Positions 1-6,060 of a stretch of 9,469 nt of DNA are shown in pieces. Positions within the stretch are counted from its first letter, which is position 1; each line of letters starts with the position of its first letter. A program made the position numbers and the translations under genes. A model generated the notes under the pieces. It saw only the letters and a list, made by a program, of their open reading frames with translations. It searched no databases and was not told the origin of the DNA. The DNA is from Candidatus Cloacimonadota bacterium (GTDB lineage Bacteria; Cloacimonadota; Cloacimonadia; Cloacimonadales; TCS61). The stretch lies in assembly GCA_030596265.1 (NCBI GenBank), contig JAUVKM010000059.1:1-9469 (forward strand). The letters are read 5' to 3'.

Positions 1-10
1 ATTTCCAGAT

Positions 11-40
11 TTGACCCGTTTTTTTGTTGCATTCTGAAAT
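11..40 (+). promoter_or_regulatory. Weak candidate promoter for the nitroreductase gene
   Basis: TTGACC lies at 11-16 and a TGAAAT that could serve as a -10 box lies at 35-40, an 18-base spacer. The pair is 37 bases ahead of the preferred start at 77. Both boxes are imperfect and the region is AT-rich, so a chance match is quite possible. Confidence 0.25.
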
Positions 41-64
41 TGAATTTTGTAAATGTCATTTACT

Positions 65-70
65 AGGAGG
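65..70 (+). promoter_or_regulatory. Ribosome binding site fixing the nitroreductase start at 77
   Basis: A perfect AGGAGG sits six bases before the ATG at 77. The upstream in-frame ATG at 53 has no comparable purine-rich site, so the later start is preferred. Confidence 0.85.
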
Positions 71-76
71 TTTAAG

Positions 77-583
77 ATGTTATTAAATTGTATTAAAGAA
101 AGATACAGTGTAAGAAAATTCCAGAACAAACCAGTGGAACAGAAAAAATTAGATGTAATCTTGGAAGCTGCTCGACTAGCTCCTTCTGCAAGTAATAAAC
201 AAACTTGGAAATTTGTAGTGATCAAAGATAGAGAAAAAAGGAAACAACTCACTGAAATCTGCAGAGGACAAAAATTTGTTTCAGAAGCTCCAATTACAAT
301 TGCAATCTGCAACACTAACCTGGATTATGTGATGACATGCGGCATGAACGCTCCTGTCATCGATGGAACAATCGCTGCTGAGCACATTGTTCTGCAGGCT
401 ACTGAATTAGGTTTGGGAACTTGCTGGATCGGATCATTCTATCATGATAAAATGGCTGAGTTGATCAATCTTCCACAAGATTACATAATTGTTGCACTTT
501 TACCGGTTGGATATCCTGCAATTGAAAAAGGAAAAAGGAATCTGAAATCTATTGAGGAAATAGTCTCTTACGATAGTTTCTAG
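77..583 (+). CDS. Nitroreductase family protein (FMN-dependent oxidoreductase)
   Basis: This 168-residue protein has the marks of the compact nitroreductase fold, which binds FMN as a homodimer in the cytoplasm and passes electrons from NAD(P)H to nitro compounds, quinones or other acceptors. Visible are the N-terminal FMN-phosphate motif RYSVR (residues 9-13), the APSASNKQ segment (35-42) that normally contacts the isoalloxazine ring, D96 with the following helix IAAEHIVLQA, the GLGTCWIG loop (112-119) and the LPVGYP strand (142-147). The length fits the short subfamily common in anaerobes. The start at 77 is chosen because AGGAGG lies six bases upstream; an in-frame ATG at 53 would add eight residues with no ribosome binding site. 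The gene stands alone on its strand, converging on the HEPN-like gene, so context does not reveal the substrate. The family call is secure; the substrate is not predictable. Confidence 0.93.
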   Translation: MLLNCIKERYSVRKFQNKPVEQKKLDVILEAARLAPSASNKQTWKFVVIKDREKRKQLTEICRGQKFVSEAPITIAICNTNLDYVMTCGMNAPVIDGTIAAEHIVLQATELGLGTCWIGSFYHDKMAELINLPQDYIIVALLPVGYPAIEKGKRNLKSIEEIVSYDSF

Positions 584-618
584 ATACACAAAAAATGGTA
601 TCTCTTGTTGTAAGAATA

Positions 619-1179
619 TTAATTGTGTCTTAAATATTCTTCTATAAACTTTAATGCTGTTTTATTTTCATACTCAGGATTAATACACAATTGTGTATCA
701 CTCTCTAGATAAAGAGTCTTTATTATTAAATATAAAATTTCAACCAGTTCTTTAAATTCACTACGTATTATGTTTGCTTCTTCCCAAGCTTTGTCAGGAT
801 TCATTAAGTATTTTTTATCGATGTGGAAAATATATTTATCTCTTAAGAGTTTTATTTTCGGAATAAAACTGTTAATAAAATCATCTTTTACATTTTTTTG
901 CTTTAATATCTCTCGAATTCTATTTTCATTTTTCTTCTTAAGATTATGATATGTAAAACTATCACGATTCGGGACAATTACATTAATTACATTTGCGATT
1001 GTGTCATTATATAGTGCAAAGTAACATTGGGCTACAAAATCATCTTCAAATACTGTGTATTTTTTAGTCAATACTGACAAATCATTACAAGCATTCATTG
1101 CATTGTAAGCTGCAGTTATTCTATAATATATTCTATTCAATCCATTAGTGTACTGATGATTAAAATCTAATCCATTCAT
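619..1179 (-). CDS. HEPN-like protein, resembling the AbiU2 HEPN group
   Basis: A 186-residue, mostly helical, Lys- and Asn-rich protein with no signal peptide or membrane segment. Its best motif is RDKYIFHID (residues 113-121). It fits the R-x(4-6)-H signature of HEPN domains, here R113-x5-H119 followed by D121, and is close to the RDKxxAHxD form I associate with AbiU2-type HEPN proteins. Catalytically active HEPN proteins are RNases in toxin-antitoxin and abortive-infection systems, with the R and H in the active site; whether this one is active is not shown. The start is well supported: AAGGAGG (1191-1185) lies five bases before the ATG. It is the last of three leftward genes, 88 bases after the GNAT gene, and looks more AT-rich than its neighbours. 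No nucleotidyltransferase (MNT) partner is beside it. The family assignment rests on one motif and helical character, so it is tentative. Confidence 0.6.
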   Translation of the reverse strand: MNGLDFNHQYTNGLNRIYYRITAAYNAMNACNDLSVLTKKYTVFEDDFVAQCYFALYNDTIANVINVIVPNRDSFTYHNLKKKNENRIREILKQKNVKDDFINSFIPKIKLLRDKYIFHIDKKYLMNPDKAWEEANIIRSEFKELVEILYLIIKTLYLESDTQLCINPEYENKTALKFIEEYLRHN

Positions 1180-1184
1180 TTATC

Positions 1185-1191
1185 CCTCCTT
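1185..1191 (-). promoter_or_regulatory. Ribosome binding site of the HEPN-like gene
   Basis: On the minus strand AAGGAGG is followed after five bases by the ATG at 1179. A second purine-rich GAGAGGAG lies slightly further upstream. This is the strongest translation signal among the three leftward genes on the left. Confidence 0.75.
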
Positions 1192-1221
1192 CAACTCCTC
1201 TCAGGATAACGTTTTCTTTCC

Positions 1222-1269
1222 TTGTTCGTTTTTTGTTCGTTGCTAAATTTCCGTGTGAATCCGTGAGTT
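1222..1269. repeat. Short direct repeats, including a CCGTGTGAATCCGTG motif
   Basis: Two small tandem structures fill the gap between the GNAT and HEPN-like genes. TTGTTCGTT occurs at 1222-1230 and again at 1233-1241, an 11-base period. CCGTG occurs at 1251-1255 and 1261-1265, a 10-base period within CCGTGTGAATCCGTG. The second abuts the GNAT stop codon (1268-1270). From memory, similar GTGTnAATCCGTG strings are scattered between genes in many environmental bacterial genomes; that link is unverified here. Confidence 0.4.
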
Positions 1270-2062
1270 AAAGTTTCTTCACCCTCTTTTTAATCAACTT
1301 CTTGATCTTCTCATACGAAGGTGGGGGACCGGTTCTTATTTGCTTACCATTTATATAAAGTGCATCAGAGATTCCCCATTCTAAGAAATTTTCTCTATCA
1401 AAAGTATCTATCTCAGTAAATTCTACCTTATCTCCAAATTCTGCTGTTGCTCGTTTTGCTCTTTCAAACACAATATTCTGAGCAGGACACCAACCGTTTA
1501 AAAAGGCAGTTACATTTACTTTATCTGGCACTTTCTCTGGTTTTTTCTTTTCACTAATCCATTTTGGTGGTACAGCATCATCAGTAAATTGTTTCCATAA
1601 AAGAACCTGCATTCCAATTTTATCAATTTTTTTAAATCCTTGTTTCTTAAACCAGACGGCTTTCATCCAGAATGGTAGAGAAAGACCCCAAGCGACAATG
1701 CCTTTTGTACCGAGTTCTTTTGTATCTTTTTCTGTAGCTTGAATTAGTGCTTTTCCCATTCCTTGTTTCTGCATATTGCCTACACCTTTACCTTTGTAGC
1801 CATGAACCCAGATGCAATAAATAAAGTAGAGGTCGTTTCCTTCAGCAGGTGAATATTCAATTGGAGCATATTGTATCATACCGCAGGCATTATCATTTTC
1901 ATCGAGGGCAAGTTTAATGCGCAAGCCCTTATTTTTCATCTTTTCAAACCACTTTTGTTTGTGATCTCCAGCTTCTTTCATTTCGTCAGACCAGTCTTCT
2001 AAGCAGCAAAAAAAGGTTTTTAGATATTTTTTATTTAAGTCGATAATATTAATTTTATTCAT
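1268..2062 (-). CDS. GNAT acetyltransferase with C-terminal YoaP-like domain
   Basis: A 264-residue two-domain cytoplasmic protein. Residues 1 to about 160 form a GNAT acyltransferase: the acetyl-CoA pyrophosphate-binding signature Q-x-x-G-x-G is visible as QKQGMG (98-103), after the strand FIYCIWVHGY (80-89) and before a helix starting KALIQATEKD. Residues about 181-264 form a thioredoxin-like domain of the YoaP type: strand NVTAFLNG, then WCPAQN (191-196), a helix, strand VEFTEID (213-219), strand ALYINGKQI (234-242), the GPPPSY turn (245-250) and a Lys-rich terminal helix. A redox CxxC is reduced to a lone Cys192 (CPAQ), so disulfide exchange is doubtful. The substrate is unknown. The start at 2062 has a modest GAGAGT five bases upstream. 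The toroid-like gene ends 51 bases upstream, so cotranscription is possible. The GNAT call is strong, the YoaP call good. Confidence 0.87.
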   Translation of the reverse strand: MNKINIIDLNKKYLKTFFCCLEDWSDEMKEAGDHKQKWFEKMKNKGLRIKLALDENDNACGMIQYAPIEYSPAEGNDLYFIYCIWVHGYKGKGVGNMQKQGMGKALIQATEKDTKELGTKGIVAWGLSLPFWMKAVWFKKQGFKKIDKIGMQVLLWKQFTDDAVPPKWISEKKKPEKVPDKVNVTAFLNGWCPAQNIVFERAKRATAEFGDKVEFTEIDTFDRENFLEWGISDALYINGKQIRTGPPPSYEKIKKLIKKRVKKL

Positions 2063-2113
2063 AAAATACTCTCAAAAACCTAAGATTTCAAGTGATTAAA
2101 TATAAAATTATAT

Positions 2114-3172
2114 TCAATTATTTTGTAATTTTAACATCCAGAAAGTAGATTCTAATGCGAGTCCATCTTTTGATCTTCTATTTTCACCAAGACCCATATG
2201 GGAACCGGTAATAAAATAAGAATTATTTTTCTCTTTTAGGTATTCTTTTGGGAAAAGATAAGTTCCATCTTTCTGCTTGAACCCCTCTAGATGTTGTAAA
2301 CAATTTTTATACCATTTACTTTCTCTAGCAATCTTAAACGGACTCATTAAGATCATTCTAATGATTAAGTTCTGCTTTTGAAACTCGCCGATATCAAAGC
2401 CAAAATATCCGGGTAACCAGACATTCCAACCTAATACAGTATAACGCTTAACTCCCGCCATTACAATCCCATAGTCTTCCGGAATTTTTTGATATTTTTT
2501 ATCTAAAATGTAGGAAATAATATGATCAATTTTATCCGGGAATTCATCATAGAATGCTGAAAACGCAAGAAGGTCATGTATCCATGGCAATTTGAATTTT
2601 CCATCTATATAAATCTCCGGATCGATGAGGGAATGAGCTTCAAATGCACTTGATATTCCTTTATAATTAGCCTTATCAACGAAAATAGAAAAATTATTAT
2701 CTTTGGTAAAATCATAGATCATATTAATCCGCTCACGAATAAATGTACTAACAGGTTCAATATCTTTAAAACCAGATGCAGATAGAAATGATGCAATAAG
2801 GTTTTCATAGAAAAAATCAATAGGGTTTTCAATAGGTTCTTCCGATTCTGTTTCAATACTTTCTTTCAACCACTTTACGTATGATTTAGATGAGTCTTCT
2901 AATTTATTAAAACCTGCCTTTATCCCCATGAATACAAGTTTGCCCATTGCATTTTCAAAACAGTAATCATAGCTGCCATGTATATAATTTAACCTACGTT
3001 TGTCTTTCAGGCATTTCATCCAATAATGAGCTTTTGGTGTTTTCATTAATTCTGTTCTTAAAGAAGAAATATTGTATTCCGATTTATCGTCAGCAAGTTC
3101 TGTTGCAGTGCGATATCTAATTATCGCATCTCCATTTTCAAATAGCCATTCAATTAGTTTCTTTTGCTCCAT
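2114..3172 (-). CDS. Hypothetical protein with terpenoid cyclase-like (alpha/alpha toroid) character
   Basis: A 352-residue predicted cytoplasmic helical protein that I do not recognise as a named enzyme. It opens with a helix of the form IEWLFENGDAIIRYRTATEL (7-26), reminiscent of proteins starting WLLExxxPxxRY that are often labelled prenyltransferase/squalene oxidase-repeat proteins. It also has toroid-like phrases: KQKDGTYLFP (299-308), which resembles the QxxDGxW turn of such repeats, and DGLALESTFWMLKLQ (336-350) at the end. The DxDD or DxDDTA acid motifs of true cyclases are absent, so cyclase activity should not be assumed. The start is placed at the ATG at 3172, preceded by AAAGGGAAG. 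The open frame continues upstream only to a TTG at 3244, which is better explained as the -35 box TTGACA; the added residues would be low-complexity (LYLYYFQY). It is probably the first gene of a leftward group with the GNAT fusion. Confidence 0.68.
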   Translation of the reverse strand: MEQKKLIEWLFENGDAIIRYRTATELADDKSEYNISSLRTELMKTPKAHYWMKCLKDKRRLNYIHGSYDYCFENAMGKLVFMGIKAGFNKLEDSSKSYVKWLKESIETESEEPIENPIDFFYENLIASFLSASGFKDIEPVSTFIRERINMIYDFTKDNNFSIFVDKANYKGISSAFEAHSLIDPEIYIDGKFKLPWIHDLLAFSAFYDEFPDKIDHIISYILDKKYQKIPEDYGIVMAGVKRYTVLGWNVWLPGYFGFDIGEFQKQNLIIRMILMSPFKIARESKWYKNCLQHLEGFKQKDGTYLFPKEYLKEKNNSYFITGSHMGLGENRRSKDGLALESTFWMLKLQNN

Positions 3173-3204
3173 TCGCTTCCCTTTATACTTATTATTTACA
3201 TTTA

Positions 3205-3244
3205 ATTTACTAATGTATTGAAAATAATATAGATATAATGTCAA
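3205..3244 (-). promoter_or_regulatory. Candidate promoter of the leftward three-gene group
   Basis: A consensus TTGACA occupies 3244-3239 on the minus strand, 66 bases before the chosen start at 3172 and two bases past the T-tract of the preceding terminator. The downstream 30 bases are almost pure A/T. Several -10-like hexamers (TATATT, TACATT) occur there, but none has ideal 17-base spacing, so the -10 is unresolved. Confidence 0.4.
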
Positions 3245-3245
3245 T

Positions 3246-3274
3246 AAAAAAAGAGGTGGAAGAAATCCACCTCT
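3246..3274 (-). terminator. Rho-independent terminator of the T9SS-exported propeller gene
   Basis: A perfect 9-base-pair stem (AGAGGTGGA at 3252-3260, TCCACCTCT at 3266-3274) encloses a 5-base loop. Read leftward, the stem is followed directly by six T residues (3251-3246). It lies 24 bases past the stop codon at 3298. On the plus strand the stem is followed by AATTTATT, a much weaker tract, and no rightward gene needs it. Confidence 0.92.
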
Positions 3275-3297
3275 AATTTATTAGTCCATTTAAATCA

Positions 3298-5865
3298 CTA
3301 TTTTAGTAGAATACACTTTTTTACAGATAATTGTGTATCAGCCTGCAATCTATAAAGATAAACACCGGATGAAACATGATTACCATTATCATTCTTCCCA
3401 TTCCATACTACACTATAGGGGGATGCAGATAATTGTGCATTAATTAGTGTTCTTATCAATTGTCCCTTAATATTAAATATTTTCAAAGTTACTTTAGAAT
3501 CTTTTTTTAGATTGAAACTAATTGAAGTTTCCGGGTTGAATGGATTTGGGAAGTTACCAACTAATTCAGCTATATTCGTGGGATCTGGAATTGAAATGTT
3601 TGGTGAATGGGAAACAACTTCACCACCTGAAATGCAAATCACCGTTCCATTTCTACCGCCACATACCATTTCCCATGAATCGTCATTGGTAATGTCAGGG
3701 ATTGAAGCAATCGCATCGACAGGAGTTCCGATACTGACAGAACCAATTTCCGAACCATCGACTCCATTCAGAAAATATCCGTAATTATTATTGAAAAGTG
3801 TTCCAACCAGCAAATCATTTATCCCGTCTCCGCTGATATCAGGAATACGAGCGGCGTTCCATGGTTGGTCGGCAACAGGTTGACTCCAGATTTGGTCTCC
3901 GGTGAAACCATCGATAACAAGTGCATTATGAAAGCCACTGTGAGCTATACAAAAATCGGGGAAACTGTCTTCATTAATATCATCGAGTTTGATGAAGCGC
4001 AAGATTATTGCTGTTCCGATATTTCCATTCCAGATTTCGGATCCATCAGCAGGTTCTATGCAGTAATAATTCCCGGAAAAATCTCCAGCAATGATTTCCT
4101 TTACTCCATTCCAATTACAATGAGATGTCTGTTCCAAAGCCCAGACAGATGAACCGGAAACATCATAAGACCAGATTTCATTACCGGTTTCTCCATCTAT
4201 TCCGTAAACAATTCCCTGTGATTCATAAAGGTTGGAAGCTCCACCAATAACATCCGGTTGTCCATCATAATTTGCATCTTCGATTCCAAGCACGGAAAAT
4301 TTAGGTCCCGGAGCATAAAATTCCCAGATAGAATTTCCGGTTAATCCATCGAGACAATAAATCCGTTGAGGACCCGTATAATTTCCATCATTTCCGGTAG
4401 CAGCGAGAACATCGGGTATTTCATCATCGTTATAATCATATTTTACATAAATCTGATAAACCCATCCACCATCTCCGTATTCATGAGTATCATGAGTCCA
4501 GATAATTTCTCCTGTCAGCCCGGAAAGAGCATAAATTGAACGATCTCCCCAAGCAGTTCCAACGATTACATCATTATAATCATCATCATTAATATCATCG
4601 ATTATTGTTAAACCTGATTGAGAATAAACTGAGCCGAGTTCATTTTCCCATATTATATCTGCAATTCCGGAGGAATTACCATTGAAACAGCGTATGAAAT
4701 TATCTTCAGAACAAACGATCACATCATCAATATTATCACCAGTGACGTCAGAGATGGGAGTGATAGCTTTTGGTGAATTATCATAATCTGTATTTATTTG
4801 ATATTGCCATAATTGCTGTCCAATTGGATAGGAAGAGTCATCTCCAACTCCATCGAGAGTAATACAGACCATTGGAGTTACGGGATCATTACTATGAATT
4901 GTGCAAGCTCCGTTATAGCTTATAGCATCATCGGGATGGAACCATATTCGTAAATTATAGCTTTCTGTAGAAGAAATTATTATGGGAAGTTCAACTGTAT
5001 TATCAATATAATACTGAGCAATTTCAAATTCAAACTCACTGATTTCAAGATTTTCATCTCCCTGGTTGCTTATCTCGACATATCTTCCGGTAACAGCGTC
5101 TACACGTACAGAACCATAATCGATCGTTGTTGGATTAATGTTTATTTGAGGTGCTCCTCCACCCCCTATATCAACTTTGTAGAGGTAATCAACACCACCA
5201 GCACCATTATCGCAATACCACAGATATTGTCCATCCCAGACTATTCCGGCAGGATCTGTTCCTTCGGAAGGGTGAGTTTCTAAAAGTGTGCCGGTAACAG
5301 GGTCGATCTTATACAGGGCATCTCCCCAGTAATCAGCCATCCAGAGATTATCATTTTCTAAACACAGATCCCATGGTTGATTGTCTGGAGCTGCGAATTG
5401 TTGAATTATAGCTCCAGTATTATCCACTTTGTAGATTTGCCCATCAGGGTCATAATATGCAGTTACCCAGAAATCTCCATTATCATAAGCAATTCCGGAC
5501 ATATAATGGGCTGGAAGGTCAAATTGTGATAAAATCGCACCAGAATTAATATCTAATTCAATGGCGGTAGCAGGAATTGACGGACTGGTAACGTGATCTG
5601 TGATCCACAAGTTTGTTCCATCATATGTCATTCCAAAACTATCGCCAATATTTGGATTTGTAAACAAAAGTTGATAGCTTCCATCACTTGGATCGATCTG
5701 ATAAACTTCATCTCCATTTGCTCCATAAATACCGCAATAAAGATAAGTACCGTCATAAGCTAATCCGGATGCTCCTTCGGGAATCGAGAAAGTTTGTACA
5801 ATTGTCCATTCAGCTGATAACATTGCCGTAATGAATATAAATAAAAGGAATAAACTTTTTTTCAT
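3298..5865 (-). CDS. Secreted two-propeller protein with Hydin-like domain and T9SS sorting domain
   Basis: An 855-residue exported protein. Residues 1-18 are a signal peptide (MKKSLFLLFIFITAMLSA, probable cut before E19). Residues about 19-235 hold five propeller repeats of 41-46 residues marked by phrases such as GLAYDGTYLY (34-43), GMTYDGTNLW (78-87) and GIVWDGQYLW (207-216). Residues about 238-345 form an ASPM/SPD-2/Hydin-like (choice-of-anchor D) domain, with DYGSV near its start and HSNDP (324-328). Residues about 346-750 form a second propeller combining FG-GAP-like acidic loops (DVTGDNIDDV at 373-382, DISGDGINDL at 676-685) with PQQ-like TGxxIW turns. Residues 767-855 are a FlgD-like T9SS type A sorting domain (NFPNPFNPET at 771-780, SSGVYLYRL). 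The protein should cross the inner membrane by Sec and the outer membrane by T9SS; binding or adhesion is more likely than catalysis. The start at 5865 follows AAGGAGG; an upstream in-frame start would spoil the signal peptide. Confidence 0.93.
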   Translation of the reverse strand: MKKSLFLLFIFITAMLSAEWTIVQTFSIPEGASGLAYDGTYLYCGIYGANGDEVYQIDPSDGSYQLLFTNPNIGDSFGMTYDGTNLWITDHVTSPSIPATAIELDINSGAILSQFDLPAHYMSGIAYDNGDFWVTAYYDPDGQIYKVDNTGAIIQQFAAPDNQPWDLCLENDNLWMADYWGDALYKIDPVTGTLLETHPSEGTDPAGIVWDGQYLWYCDNGAGGVDYLYKVDIGGGGAPQININPTTIDYGSVRVDAVTGRYVEISNQGDENLEISEFEFEIAQYYIDNTVELPIIISSTESYNLRIWFHPDDAISYNGACTIHSNDPVTPMVCITLDGVGDDSSYPIGQQLWQYQINTDYDNSPKAITPISDVTGDNIDDVIVCSEDNFIRCFNGNSSGIADIIWENELGSVYSQSGLTIIDDINDDDYNDVIVGTAWGDRSIYALSGLTGEIIWTHDTHEYGDGGWVYQIYVKYDYNDDEIPDVLAATGNDGNYTGPQRIYCLDGLTGNSIWEFYAPGPKFSVLGIEDANYDGQPDVIGGASNLYESQGIVYGIDGETGNEIWSYDVSGSSVWALEQTSHCNWNGVKEIIAGDFSGNYYCIEPADGSEIWNGNIGTAIILRFIKLDDINEDSFPDFCIAHSGFHNALVIDGFTGDQIWSQPVADQPWNAARIPDISGDGINDLLVGTLFNNNYGYFLNGVDGSEIGSVSIGTPVDAIASIPDITNDDSWEMVCGGRNGTVICISGGEVVSHSPNISIPDPTNIAELVGNFPNPFNPETSISFNLKKDSKVTLKIFNIKGQLIRTLINAQLSASPYSVVWNGKNDNGNHVSSGVYLYRLQADTQLSVKKCILLK

Positions 5866-5870
5866 TATCT

Positions 5871-5877
5871 CCTCCTT
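5871..5877 (-). promoter_or_regulatory. Ribosome binding site fixing the propeller gene start at 5865
   Basis: Minus-strand AAGGAGG is followed after five bases (AGATA) by the ATG at 5865. The first codons after it encode a textbook signal peptide (Lys-Lys followed by a hydrophobic core), which excludes the longer reading at 5901. Confidence 0.9.
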
Positions 5878-5900
5878 ATTGAGTAATGTTCTAAGTACCA

Positions 5901-5929
5901 AAAAAATAAAAGGTTATGGATACTGTCAA
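5901..5929 (-). promoter_or_regulatory. Candidate promoter of the secreted propeller gene
   Basis: Minus-strand TTGACA lies at 5929-5924. TATTTT (5908-5903) follows after 15 bases and is embedded in TATTTTTTTG. This also loosely resembles the Bacteroidetes pattern TTG-N19-TAnnTTTG, with 18 bases between TTG and TA here. Which sigma-factor pattern applies is uncertain. Confidence 0.4.
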
Positions 5930-5997
5930 GTAAGAAAATGCTAAATGAAATGGAAAAAATATTTTTTTACTGGACGTATAAATTTGAATTTCACAAA

Positions 5998-6026
5998 TAT
6001 AACTTACAAATAGGAAGTATGTTATA
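5998..6026. promoter_or_regulatory. Inverted repeat overlapping the lipoprotein promoter; candidate operator
   Basis: TATAACTTAC (5998-6007) and GTATGTTATA (6017-6026) are reverse complements at 9 of 10 positions and are separated by nine bases. The right arm covers most of the extended -10 box at 6020-6028. A dimeric repressor bound here would block polymerase; this role is inferred from position alone. Confidence 0.5.
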
Positions 6027-6028
6027 AT
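6020..6028 (+). promoter_or_regulatory. Extended -10 promoter of the lipoprotein-barrel operon
   Basis: TGTTATAAT is a perfect extended -10 element (TG, one base, TATAAT) ending 32 bases before the ATG at 6061. No good -35 box lies 16-18 bases upstream, which extended -10 promoters can tolerate. Transcription would begin near 6035, giving a leader of about 25 bases containing AGGAGG at 6051-6056. Confidence 0.7.
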
Positions 6029-6060
6029 AGTTTTTTAGAAATTAAATTTTAGGAGGATAT

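Noticed and set aside
582..603. Small hairpin (AGATAC / GTATCT) after the nitroreductase stop codon
   Set aside because: The stem is only six mostly A/T pairs with a 10-base loop and no T-tract follows, so it is too weak to call a terminator.
619..3172. A multigene phage-defence island
   Set aside because: Only the HEPN-like gene hints at defence. The GNAT-YoaP and toroid-like proteins lack nuclease, helicase, NTPase or effector motifs, so a defence system cannot be supported.
3173..3244. N-terminal extension of the toroid-like protein starting at TTG 3244
   Set aside because: The TTG is the first half of a TTGACA promoter box, the added residues are low-complexity, and the ATG at 3172 has a purine-rich site upstream.
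3512..4152. Rightward open frames at 3512-3784 and 3865-4152
   Set aside because: They lie antisense inside the propeller gene, have no ribosome binding site or recognisable domain, and the leftward frame shows clear repeated domains throughout.
5938..6027. Possible 29-residue peptide in the divergent intergenic region
   Set aside because: No convincing ribosome binding site, and the frame runs into the extended -10 box of the lipoprotein promoter; its composition is what random AT-rich DNA gives.
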